Positions 1 to 7,171 of a stretch of DNA of 35,989 bases are shown one piece after another (position 1 is the first letter of the stretch; each line of letters starts with the position of its first letter). Position numbers and translations under genes: made by a program. The notes beneath the pieces were generated by a model. It did not search any database and had not been told where the DNA came from. It saw only the letters and a list, made by a program, of their open reading frames with translations. The DNA comes from an uncultured beta proteobacterium (GTDB lineage Bacteria; Pseudomonadota; Gammaproteobacteria; Burkholderiales; Burkholderiaceae_B): positions 1-35,989 of the forward strand of contig CAJBTJ010000244.1 in assembly GCA_903958565.1 (NCBI GenBank), written 5' to 3'.

Positions 1-1
1 T

Positions 2-595
2 GCACGCACCCGCGCGTTAGACGATTTCAAAAAGGGTAAGGTTGCCGTATTGGTCGCTACCGATATCGCGGCTCGCGGCCTCGATATCGATCAGCTTCCG
101 CAGGTCGTTAATTTTGAGCTGCCCAACATCCCCGAAGACTACGTACACCGCATTGGTCGTACGGGACGGGCGGGCGCTGCCGGTTCGGCCGTTTCATTAG
201 TCGATTCCAGCGAGATCAAATACCTCAAGGCAATCGAACGCGTCATCAAGAAGCAGATTCCTCAATTACCTGCGCCAACCGGATGGACGGCATCGCCCGC
301 CTCGTCCCACGGCGCAGACGACGATGCACGCGCAGCAGGTCGTCGCGATGCGCCACGTCGCCCTCCGCAACGCTCTGCTCGGCCCGGCGGTTCAACCGGA
401 TCGGGTTCAGGCCGGCCAGGGCAGGGTGCCGGCCAGGCAGCTCGCCGAGAGGGCTCTGGCTCCGCACGCACGCCGCACTCAAGCCCCCGCTCTGATGCTG
501 GCACACCACGAAGCGCCGGTGCACCAACACGTACCGGGTCGGGAGCGCCTGCCTCAGCCAATCGTCCACGCCGTCCGGCTCTTTTCAACAAGTAA
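2..595 (+). CDS. rhlE: DEAD-box ATP-dependent RNA helicase, C-terminal part (RhlE-like)
   Basis: The frame is open from the first bases of the window, so the 5' part lies outside. The visible protein holds the end of the second RecA-like helicase domain: motif V ([12 protein letters not shown]) and motif VI ([10 protein letters not shown]), followed by the [10 protein letters not shown] segment typical of RhlE-type enzymes. After that comes a tail of about 100 residues rich in Gly, Ser, Pro, Ala and Arg, with no fold I recognise; such basic disordered tails in RhlE/DeaD-type helicases bind RNA non-specifically. The family unwinds short RNA duplexes with ATP and acts in ribosome assembly and RNA turnover. 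The choice of RhlE over other DEAD-box paralogues rests on the core sequence near motif VI and the tail, so family membership is firmer than the symbol. Confidence 0.9.
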   Translation, partial: ARTRALDDFKKGKVAVLVATDIAARGLDIDQLPQVVNFELPNIPEDYVHRIGRTGRAGAAGSAVSLVDSSEIKYLKAIERVIKKQIPQLPAPTGWTASPASSHGADDDARAAGRRDAPRRPPQRSARPGGSTGSGSGRPGQGAGQAARREGSGSARTPHSSPRSDAGTPRSAGAPTRTGSGAPASANRPRRPALFNK

Positions 596-604
596 ATGCA
601 CGCA

Positions 605-629
605 TACAGGCTGACACGCTCAGCCTGTA
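605..629 (+). other. Perfect 10-bp hairpin between the helicase gene and prfC
   Basis: Arms 605-614 and 620-629 are exact reverse complements (TACAGGCTGA / TCAGCCTGTA) around a 5-nt loop. No T-run follows on +, so it is a poor intrinsic terminator. The hexamer TAAAAT at 628-633 starts inside the 3' arm and resembles a -10 box placed 8 nt before the prfC ATG, so the repeat may be an operator or an mRNA 3'-end structure. Confidence 0.6.
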
Positions 630-641
630 AAATCCGCCACC

Positions 642-2252
642 ATGAGTATTCAAGCAGAAGTCGCGCGACGCAGAACGTTCGCCATCATCTCTCACCCCGA
701 CGCGGGTAAAACGACGCTTACCGAAAAGCTACTGCTTTTCGCAGGCGCGATTCAAATCGCCGGCAGTGTGAAGGCGCGGAAGGCGTCGCGTCACGCGTCT
801 TCGGACTGGATGGAAATCGAAAAGCAACGTGGCATCTCCGTGGCGTCCTCCGTGATGCAGATGGAGTACCGCGACTGCGTGATTAACCTACTTGATACGC
901 CTGGGCACCAAGACTTCTCGGAAGACACCTATCGCGTGCTAACCGCCGTAGATGCTGCATTGATGGTAATCGACGCAGCAAACGGTGTTGAGCCTCAGAC
1001 AATTCGTTTGCTGCAGGTTTGCCGTGCGCGCAACACACCTATCATTACGTTCATTAACAAAATGGACCGCGAAGTGCGTGACCCGCTCGAGCTCCTGTCG
1101 GAAATCGAGCAACACATCGGCATGGAGGCTGTTCCGTTCTCCTGGCCTGTTGGTATGGGCAAGGCCTTTGGTGGCGTGTTTGATATTCAACGCGACCGAA
1201 TGCGCTTGTTTCGTGCAGGACAAGAACGTCGCAATGACAGCGGCGATGATTTCATCGACGGTTTAGACAACCCAGAAATCGCCGCTCGATTTGGTGCGGC
1301 CTTCGAACAAGCCAAGGGCGAAATCGAGCTGATTCAAGCGGCAGCTCCCGCTTTTGATCGCGCTGCGTTTTTAGCGGGCAAGCAAACCCCTGTATTTTTT
1401 GGCTCGGCCATTAATAACTTTGGCGTGCAAGAGGTCCTTGACGCCTTGGTCGATCAGGCGCCCCCTCCTGGGTCGCGTCAAGCACTAGAGCGCATCGTTC
1501 ATCCCGAAGAGCCGAAGTTCACCGGTGTTGTATTTAAAGTACAAGCCAACATGGATCCCGCACACCGGGATCGCGTTGCCTTTGTGCGCGTGAGCTCTGG
1601 CCGTTTTGAGCGCGGCATGCGCCTGAAGGTGTCGCGTAACAACAAAGAAATTCGTCCTAACAACGTTGTGTCTTTCTTATCTCAGCGCCGCGAGCTCGTC
1701 GACGAAGCCTATGCAGGCGATGTGATTGGTATTCCCAACCACGGCATTCTCCATCTCGGTGATGTGCTGACTGAAGGTGAAGCGCTGCACTTCACGGGTC
1801 TGCCGTTCTTTGCCCCTGAACTCTTTCAGGCTGTCGAAACGAAAGATCCCCTGCGAACAAAGCAACTGCGTACCGGCCTCTTGCAGTTAGGCGAAGAGGG
1901 CGCAATTCAGGTATTTCGTCCCTTGGCGGCCGGTGGCGCACTGCTACTTGGCGCAGTGGGTCAACTCCAGTTTGAAGTGGTCGCACATCGCTTGCAGGCC
2001 GAATATGGGGCGGAAGCCAGACTGATGCCTTCCCGCTACAACATGGCGCGGTGGATCACTGCCGAAGACCCCAAAGAATTACGTAAATTCATCGATGCGA
2101 ATGCTGGTCATATCGCCTATGATGTGGTTGAAGCACCAGCCTTTCTTGTTTCATCCATTGCACAGTTACGAGTCGCCGAAGAGCGTTATCCTGCGATTCG
2201 TTTTCATGCAATGCGTGAACACGGCGGCCAGGTCTTCGCTGACAAGGTTTAA
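642..2252 (+). CDS. prfC: Peptide chain release factor 3 (RF3)
   Basis: This is a 536-residue translational GTPase, close to the usual RF3 length. The G domain shows G1 (HPDAGKTT, residues 18-25), the switch region QRGISV (62-67), G3 DTPGH (85-89) and G4 NKMD (139-142). The C-terminal part fits RF3, with the segment RPLAAGGALLLGAVGQLQFE. RF3 removes RF1 or RF2 from the ribosome after peptide release, using GTP, in the cytoplasm. The ATG at 642 has no clear Shine-Dalgarno sequence; a -10-like TAAAAT lies 8 nt upstream, so the transcript may have a very short leader. It follows the helicase gene by 46 bp on the same strand. The next gene starts 22 bp after its stop. EF-G is the only close alternative and lacks this domain layout and length. 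Confidence 0.96.
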   Translation: MSIQAEVARRRTFAIISHPDAGKTTLTEKLLLFAGAIQIAGSVKARKASRHASSDWMEIEKQRGISVASSVMQMEYRDCVINLLDTPGHQDFSEDTYRVLTAVDAALMVIDAANGVEPQTIRLLQVCRARNTPIITFINKMDREVRDPLELLSEIEQHIGMEAVPFSWPVGMGKAFGGVFDIQRDRMRLFRAGQERRNDSGDDFIDGLDNPEIAARFGAAFEQAKGEIELIQAAAPAFDRAAFLAGKQTPVFFGSAINNFGVQEVLDALVDQAPPPGSRQALERIVHPEEPKFTGVVFKVQANMDPAHRDRVAFVRVSSGRFERGMRLKVSRNNKEIRPNNVVSFLSQRRELVDEAYAGDVIGIPNHGILHLGDVLTEGEALHFTGLPFFAPELFQAVETKDPLRTKQLRTGLLQLGEEGAIQVFRPLAAGGALLLGAVGQLQFEVVAHRLQAEYGAEARLMPSRYNMARWITAEDPKELRKFIDANAGHIAYDVVEAPAFLVSSIAQLRVAEERYPAIRFHAMREHGGQVFADKV

Positions 2253-2274
2253 CGTTCCGCCTCAAAAAATCTCT

Positions 2275-2925
2275 ATGTCCTGGCGCATCCTCCTCTTAGT
2301 TTTGCTTATTGCTGGCGTTGGGGCCTGGCAGGGCGGGATACACCTCGGAACTTGGCTCGTCGCGCAAGCGCCTCTTTCGGTTGCTTCAGGGCCATCTTCA
2401 GGACCCACTGAGCGACTGGATGCCAATGGCAAACCGCTTGCCCCGCCGCCGCCCCAGCCACGCATAGATGGCACGCTTGGCGTCCCGCGCGAGATGACTC
2501 CAATCGAATGGTCTATTGAGGGTGTCATCGCTTCGTATGAAGATGCCAACTCAAGCGGTAAGAAGTCCGATGACGACGATGAAGATGACGATGACGAGAA
2601 CAAAGAGAAAAATTCAGAGCGTCGTGACTACGAAGCGAATGCTGCCGGACGCGGCTTGCCCACCGGGCCACGGGATATCGCAACAGTAGACCTCGGGTTA
2701 CCCGGCGTTAGCCCTGGCGCAAAATTGCAACCAACTCCCTCAGCCAATACAGGCGCTTGGCAACAAACGCTCAAAAAAGATTTGGAACAATGCGCGAAAC
2801 AAGGCTTTTTCCAACGCCCAAGCTGTATACAAAATGCACGCAATCGGCATTGCGCGCCCAATAATGCGTGGGGGAAAGTAGCAGACTGCCCTGCGGTCAA
2901 CTCAGAGCCGATCATTGGCGGCTAA
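2275..2925 (+). CDS. Membrane-anchored or exported acidic protein with a four-Cys C-terminal motif, function unknown
   Basis: I do not recognise a characterised family. The chosen start (MSWRILLLVLL) gives 216 residues; starts further upstream would run into prfC. Residues 4-16 form a short hydrophobic segment, either a signal anchor or a signal peptide. A Pro/Ser-rich stretch follows, then an acidic run of Asp and Glu around residues 99-110, a variable linker, and a compact C-terminal module with four cysteines spaced as QCA...PSC...RHC...ADC and the aromatic or turn residues GFF and NNAW. I recall similar Cys tails in hypothetical proteins of Burkholderiales, but cannot confirm this here. 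It sits 22 bp behind prfC and converges on rpoN with 14 bp between stops. The Cys pattern suggests two disulfides in the periplasm, or a metal site. Confidence 0.75.
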   Translation: MSWRILLLVLLIAGVGAWQGGIHLGTWLVAQAPLSVASGPSSGPTERLDANGKPLAPPPPQPRIDGTLGVPREMTPIEWSIEGVIASYEDANSSGKKSDDDDEDDDDENKEKNSERRDYEANAAGRGLPTGPRDIATVDLGLPGVSPGAKLQPTPSANTGAWQQTLKKDLEQCAKQGFFQRPSCIQNARNRHCAPNNAWGKVADCPAVNSEPIIGG

Positions 2926-2939
2926 CCAACACACCCGCT

Positions 2940-4430
2940 CTAACCGACTCCAGCCTGCGACTTGCGCAACGGCGCGATCGGTATCCGTAATAACTCTCGA
3001 TATTTCGCAACAGTCCGCCTCGCGATCGTAATGCCATCCTGATCTAATAACTTTGCCAGTTGGCTATCGGACAATGGCCGGTTGCGGTCTTCCTGACTAA
3101 TTAAAACGCGTATGCGCGTTTGCACCGCAGTCGATGAGGTCGCCTCAGCACCTTCTGTTGCAAGTCCTGTGCTGAAAAACCGCTTTAATTCCACCGTGCC
3201 AAACGGTGTCACCATAAATTTTTGCGTCGTCGCGCGGGACACGGTCGACTCATGCATGCCCAGCTCGCCCGCCACATCTTTAAGCGTCAGTGGTCTGACG
3301 GCCGCCCAGCCTTTTGAAAAGAAACTCTGTTGGTGATGCACGATCACTTCTGATACGCGCAGAATCGTTTCAAACCGCTGCGCGACGTTGCGTATCATCC
3401 AGCGCGCCTCTTGTAGTTGTCCGTGCAGTGCGCTATTTGCCCCGCCGCGCGAACTACCTAACGCTTCGGCGTAAAGCACATTGACTCGCAACTTGGGCAT
3501 GATGGACTCGTTTAACGAAGCCACCCAGCCCTTTCGCGTTTTTCGCACAATGACGTCCGGCACGGCAAAATCAGCTGCTGGTTTATTCCATGCACTTCCT
3601 GGTCTAGGATTCAACCGCAAGATCACTGCGTGCACGCAACGCAGCTCTTCGGGCTCACAGTTGAGCAGCTCTCTGAGCTTTGTCATGTTGCCTGTTGCGA
3701 GTACGGCAAGATGCTGCTGACACAGCGTACGGGCAAGCGTTAGGGTCCGTACATCTAATAGCTCTGGAAATTTGTCCGGCTCTGCAAACTGCACCTGCAA
3801 CGCCAAGCACTCCGCCAGACTCCGTGCACCAACGCCCGCTGGGTCAAACGATTGCAACATCAGCAAAGGCGCGTTGAAGTCTTCAGCCTCGATGCCCAGC
3901 TCTGGCTTCATCCAACTCGCGATTTCATCAAGCGGCGAAGCAAGAAAGCCGTCTTCGTTGAGCTCCTCAATCAACAACTCAACCAACGCGGCGTCTTTAG
4001 GGGTTAATCGCGCTGTTCCTAACTGGCTCAGTAAGTGTTCACGCAAATTAGTTTCGCGTGCAGCCTCTGGGCGGTCCGGAAAGTCATCGTCCCGTGATGC
4101 GCGAGGCTCTGACGAAAACTCGACGCGATCCCGCTCGGAAGGGCGGCGATCGTCATAGCGCTCGTCGGAGGCAAAATCTGCCTCCGCCTGAGCTTGTTCC
4201 TTCGCGTCCCCCTCATAAACGGGCCCATCCCCTGGGTGGGCGATTGCCGCGGCCGCAGGGGTTTGCAAGCCCTCACCTTCCTGCTCAAGTAGCGGATTTT
4301 CAGCCAAGGCACGGGCTATTTCGGCCTCGAAATCAAGCGCCGACAGCTGTAACAGTTTGATGGACTGTTGCAGGGCGGGGGTTAATGTCAGGCTTTGGCC
4401 TAGACGAAGCTCGAGAAAATTGCGGCTCAT
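2940..4430 (-). CDS. rpoN: RNA polymerase sigma-54 factor
   Basis: The 496-residue protein has the full sigma-54 layout. Region I at residues 4-40 is Leu/Gln-rich (LRLGQSLTLTPALQQS) and contacts enhancer-binding activators. An acidic region II follows, then the core-binding domain. The helix-turn-helix is near 381-401 (LKDVAGELGMHESTVSRAT), and the diagnostic RpoN box ARRTVAKYRE is at 470-479. It directs core RNA polymerase to -24/-12 promoters that need ATP-driven activators. I chose the start MSRNF because region I begins right after it; in-frame ATGs at 4448 and 4466 would add 6 or 12 residues, and none has a clear ribosome-binding site. It diverges from the membrane-protein gene with only 16 bp between the two start codons. 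The usual lptB upstream and hpf or ptsN-type downstream neighbours are absent from this locus. Confidence 0.97.
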   Translation of the reverse strand: MSRNFLELRLGQSLTLTPALQQSIKLLQLSALDFEAEIARALAENPLLEQEGEGLQTPAAAAIAHPGDGPVYEGDAKEQAQAEADFASDERYDDRRPSERDRVEFSSEPRASRDDDFPDRPEAARETNLREHLLSQLGTARLTPKDAALVELLIEELNEDGFLASPLDEIASWMKPELGIEAEDFNAPLLMLQSFDPAGVGARSLAECLALQVQFAEPDKFPELLDVRTLTLARTLCQQHLAVLATGNMTKLRELLNCEPEELRCVHAVILRLNPRPGSAWNKPAADFAVPDVIVRKTRKGWVASLNESIMPKLRVNVLYAEALGSSRGGANSALHGQLQEARWMIRNVAQRFETILRVSEVIVHHQQSFFSKGWAAVRPLTLKDVAGELGMHESTVSRATTQKFMVTPFGTVELKRFFSTGLATEGAEATSSTAVQTRIRVLISQEDRNRPLSDSQLAKLLDQDGITIARRTVAKYRELLRIPIAPLRKSQAGVG

Positions 4431-4446
4431 AGGTACAATATTTTGC

Positions 4447-5073
4447 ATGATGATCACACAAAACACCGCCGACCTGCGAAAAGACGCCTATTTACTTGGT
4501 AACACCTTGTTGCGCCTTGCGCTACCAAGGCTATTAATACGAGTCACCGTGGTGCTTACTATCTCGGCAATCGCGCTCTTTTTTGTCCAAACAATCCTTG
4601 CACGAGGCAAGTCCTGGCTCGAGTTCGGACTACATGTCACAGGCCTCGCCGAAATTTTAGGCAAGACTGTCGTGGACTTCATCATGCAATACCAAAACTA
4701 TTTTTGGTGGGCCATTGCCTTCATTCTCGTCTTAATCGCATTCAGTCTGATCTCTAGCTGGCTTAAGGGGAGTCTAAAGCGTGGGCGCGCAGCACTCGTG
4801 CCGATTTCTGAGGCCAGAAAACTGTGCGCGGGCTTGAGTCCACAGGCGCTTGAGGTTCTCAATTGGGTCTGGAAAGACCAAAGCACACCCATCACCGTCG
4901 GTAATTTGCAAACCACTCTTTCACAAGTACGTAGCGGCCGCGTTCAAAAAATCGCGCTAGCCCGAGAGCAAAAGACGGCGCTCGAACAGGCCCTGCAAGC
5001 TCAAACGACCCCGACAGCACCGCACGCGCCAGCAAACAAAAACGGCCAACGCGAACCCACGATGTTGGCGTAG
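4447..5073 (+). CDS. Two-helix membrane protein of unknown function, divergent from rpoN
   Basis: No family recognised. From the first of two adjacent ATGs (4447 and 4450) the protein has 209 or 208 residues. It has hydrophobic segments at about 31-51 (VTVVLTISAIALFFVQTIL) and 83-103 (FWWAIAFILVLIAFSLISS), with a basic loop after the second helix (KGSLKRGR), so the C-terminal half is probably cytoplasmic. That half is soluble-looking, with helical segments (LSPQALEVLNWVW, ALAREQKTALEQALQAQ) and a Thr/Pro/Ala-rich end. A -10-like TACAAT at 4434-4439 lies only 7 nt before the first ATG, so expression could be leaderless. The start is uncertain: a longer frame opens at 4357 but would run through the rpoN N-terminal codons. 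Confidence 0.72.
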   Translation: MMITQNTADLRKDAYLLGNTLLRLALPRLLIRVTVVLTISAIALFFVQTILARGKSWLEFGLHVTGLAEILGKTVVDFIMQYQNYFWWAIAFILVLIAFSLISSWLKGSLKRGRAALVPISEARKLCAGLSPQALEVLNWVWKDQSTPITVGNLQTTLSQVRSGRVQKIALAREQKTALEQALQAQTTPTAPHAPANKNGQREPTMLA

Positions 5074-5087
5074 TTCCACATATTGGC

Positions 5088-5110
5088 GGGGCAGGCTGGC
5101 CCCATTTTGG
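5088..5110 (+). terminator. Weak possible terminator after the membrane-protein gene
   Basis: A 5-bp GC stem (GGGGC 5088-5092, GCCCC 5099-5103) with a 6-nt loop is followed by ATTTTGG. It is 15 bp after the stop codon at 5071-5073. The stem is short and the T-run broken, so this is only a candidate. Confidence 0.3.
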
Positions 5111-5165
5111 TGCTTTGCTGCCTCTAAACTTGCGCTTAGCCTCATTTTGTGTTCGACTACGGCTT

Positions 5166-5306
5166 ATGAACGCAACGATCGCGGGCCCTGCTCGCTCCCT
5201 CGCAAACCACAAGGCCTCTTCAGGCCTGTGTGTGCTCGTGCGTGGCGACTGCGCTGTAACGGCTGGCCTACAGCCGCTACTACTAGCGATCGGTTGCCGG
5301 GCCTAG
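5166..5306 (+). CDS. Possible leucine-rich leader peptide for leuA (leuL-like)
   Basis: The frame encodes 46 residues from ATG 5166 and ends LQPLLLAIGCRA. Its last part reads CTA CAG CCG CTA CTA CTA (5268-5285), four CTA leucine codons within six codons, and the TAG stop (5304-5306) lies in the loop of the hairpin 5292-5329. The E. coli leuL leader peptide also uses a run of CTA codons for leucine-dependent attenuation. No Shine-Dalgarno sequence precedes ATG 5166; in-frame GTG codons near 5229-5237 are alternative starts that would give a more usual length of about 24 residues. Translation is not proven; chance open frame is the main alternative. Confidence 0.4.
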   Translation: MNATIAGPARSLANHKASSGLCVLVRGDCAVTAGLQPLLLAIGCRA

Positions 5307-5451
5307 TGCCCCGTGGCAGTCCGGCAACCACCCGCCACCTTGCAGTACCCCACCCCATTAAAAATTTCCGATAACGGATCGTTGGCTGAAACCAACACTA
5401 GACTGCAGTGATGTTCGCCCATCGCTGCGTCATGCAAAGAAACTGAGGACC

Positions 5452-7122
5452 ATGATGCTTTCGAATCCAGCCACCAAATACATCCCATTCAAGCCATTCG
5501 AGCGCGACTTTTCTGAGCGCACTTGGCCAACCAAGCGAATCACTCACCCTCCCGTGTGGATGAGCACAGACTTGCGAGATGGCAATCAGTCGTTGATCGA
5601 GCCCATGAGCGTCGAGCGCAAGCTGCGCTTTTTCAATATGCTGCTCAAAATTGGCTTTAAAGAAATCGAGGTTGGATTCCCCTCGGCATCACAAACCGAC
5701 TTTGACTTTGTCCGCACACTTGTTGATGACAAGCTGATTCCTGATGACGTCACCATTATCGCGTTGACGCAGGCGCGACCAGAGTTGATTGCGCGCACCG
5801 TTGAGTCCGCTGCGGGTGCCAAGCGCGCAATGATTCACCTGTACAACGCGTGTGCCCCAGGCTTTCGCCGCATCGTGTTCAACATGAATCGCGAAGAGGT
5901 CAAACAAGTCGCAACTGAAGGCACGCAATGCGTCATGGACAACATGGCGAAGTATCCACAAACAGAGTGGCTCTACGAATACTCACCAGAGGTATTCAGC
6001 ACCACGGAGCCTGACTTTGCACTCGAGGTCTGCAACGCCGTGACCCAGGTGTGGAAGCCAACGCCACAGCGCAAAATTATTTATAACTTGCCCGCAACGA
6101 TTGAAGCGACCACGCCCAACATGTATGCCGATCAAATCGAATACATGCACAACAATCTTAACAAGCGCGACAGCATTGTCATCAGCTTGCACCCGCATAA
6201 CGACCGCGGCACAGCTGTCGCTGCAGCCGAACTGGGCTTGATGGCCGGCGCAGATCGCGTTGAAGGCTGCCTGTTTGGTAACGGCGAACGTACGGGTAAC
6301 GTCGATATCGTTACGCTCGCTTTAAATCTTTACACCCAAGGGATTCATCCAGGCCTGGACTTCTCCGATATCGATGAGGTCCGTCGTTGCGTAGAATTTT
6401 GTAATCAGTTGCCTGTTCATCCACGTCACCCTTACGCAGGCGACTTGGTCTTCACTGCATTTTCGGGCTCACACCAGGATGCCATCAAGAAAGGCTTCGC
6501 TGTGCAGAAAGCCGATGCCATCTGGGAGGTCCCCTACCTGCCCATTGATCCGGCCGACCTGGGTCGCAACTACGATGCGGTGATTCGAGTCAACAGTCAG
6601 TCCGGTAAAGGAGGGGTGTCCTATCTGCTTGAACAAGAGCATGGACTGGCCTTGCCACGTCGTCTACAAATCGAATTCAGTCGCGCAATTCAACGCGTGA
6701 CCGATGAGACCGGTCGCGAAGTGACGGCCGCCGATGTCTACAACATCTTTAATACAGAATATCTAACTCAAACCAAACCTTGGTCACTGATCAAGCATCG
6801 TATTACTGGCGACCCGTCGGCCGCCGAGGGACAACACTTCACAATTGAGGTTGAGTTCGACGTTGACGGTAAGCGTCGCGCCCTCACGGGAACAGGAGAC
6901 GGCGCAATTTCAGCTTTCGTCAATTCGTTAGGTGAGCCCGTACGCATCATGGATTACCATGAGCACGCGATTGGCACAGGAACGGATACGCGCGCTGCAT
7001 GCTACGTTGAAGTTCGCATCGGTGACGCACCAACAGGCTTTGGCGTAGGGATTGATCGCGACATTGTGACGGCTTCTTTTAAAGCGGTTCTGAGCGCACT
7101 GAATCGTCACCTGAAAAACTAA
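5452..7122 (+). CDS. leuA: 2-isopropylmalate synthase
   Basis: LeuA condenses acetyl-CoA with 2-oxoisovalerate, the first committed step of leucine biosynthesis. At 556 residues it matches the longer LeuA form seen in many betaproteobacteria, actinobacteria and fungi. The TIM barrel shows the metal-binding [11 protein letters not shown] near residue 40 and the HPHNDRGTA motif near residue 245 with the following GNGERTGN. The last 130 or so residues form the regulatory domain that binds leucine for feedback inhibition. Two ATGs compete: 5452, 3 nt after GAGG, and 5455, 6 nt after it; the second has the better spacing. The upstream leader suggests leucine-responsive control, and a strong terminator follows. 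It is monocistronic here, without other leu or ilv genes. Confidence 0.96.
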   Translation: MMLSNPATKYIPFKPFERDFSERTWPTKRITHPPVWMSTDLRDGNQSLIEPMSVERKLRFFNMLLKIGFKEIEVGFPSASQTDFDFVRTLVDDKLIPDDVTIIALTQARPELIARTVESAAGAKRAMIHLYNACAPGFRRIVFNMNREEVKQVATEGTQCVMDNMAKYPQTEWLYEYSPEVFSTTEPDFALEVCNAVTQVWKPTPQRKIIYNLPATIEATTPNMYADQIEYMHNNLNKRDSIVISLHPHNDRGTAVAAAELGLMAGADRVEGCLFGNGERTGNVDIVTLALNLYTQGIHPGLDFSDIDEVRRCVEFCNQLPVHPRHPYAGDLVFTAFSGSHQDAIKKGFAVQKADAIWEVPYLPIDPADLGRNYDAVIRVNSQSGKGGVSYLLEQEHGLALPRRLQIEFSRAIQRVTDETGREVTAADVYNIFNTEYLTQTKPWSLIKHRITGDPSAAEGQHFTIEVEFDVDGKRRALTGTGDGAISAFVNSLGEPVRIMDYHEHAIGTGTDTRAACYVEVRIGDAPTGFGVGIDRDIVTASFKAVLSALNRHLKN

Positions 7123-7134
7123 TGCGTTTCAATG

Positions 7135-7166
7135 ATCGGGCTCTCAAATAGGAGCCCGATTTTTTT
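7135..7166 (+). terminator. Intrinsic terminator of leuA
   Basis: Perfect 9-bp stem ATCGGGCTC (7135-7143) / GAGCCCGAT (7152-7160), an 8-nt loop, then an unbroken run of T through 7166. It lies 12 bp after the leuA stop and just before the end of the convergent sulfatase gene. Confidence 0.93.
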
Positions 7167-7171
7167 GTCAC

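Larger units (their letters stand above)
5074..5451 (+). promoter_or_regulatory. Structured non-coding leader upstream of leuA
   Basis: This 378-bp gap has no convincing normal gene. It is dense in inverted repeats on +: AGGCCT 5212-5217 with 5222-5227 (4-nt loop); CGGCTG 5260-5265 with CAGCCG 5271-5276; a 9-bp perfect stem GGTTGCCGG 5292-5300 with CCGGCAACC 5321-5329, with a nested TGCC/GGCA pair at 5307-5310 and 5315-5318; and GTTGG 5381-5385 with CCAAC 5392-5396. A short frame that ends in a run of CTA leucine codons finishes inside the 9-bp hairpin. The leuA ribosome-binding site GAGG is at 5445-5448. Together this resembles a leucine attenuator or other leader control. No T-run follows any hairpin, so classical intrinsic termination is not visible. 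Confidence 0.5.

Noticed and set aside
2095-2274. Upstream extension of the four-Cys protein into prfC
   Set aside because: It runs antagonistically through prfC codons in another frame; MSWRILLLVLL gives a sensible N-terminal hydrophobic segment.
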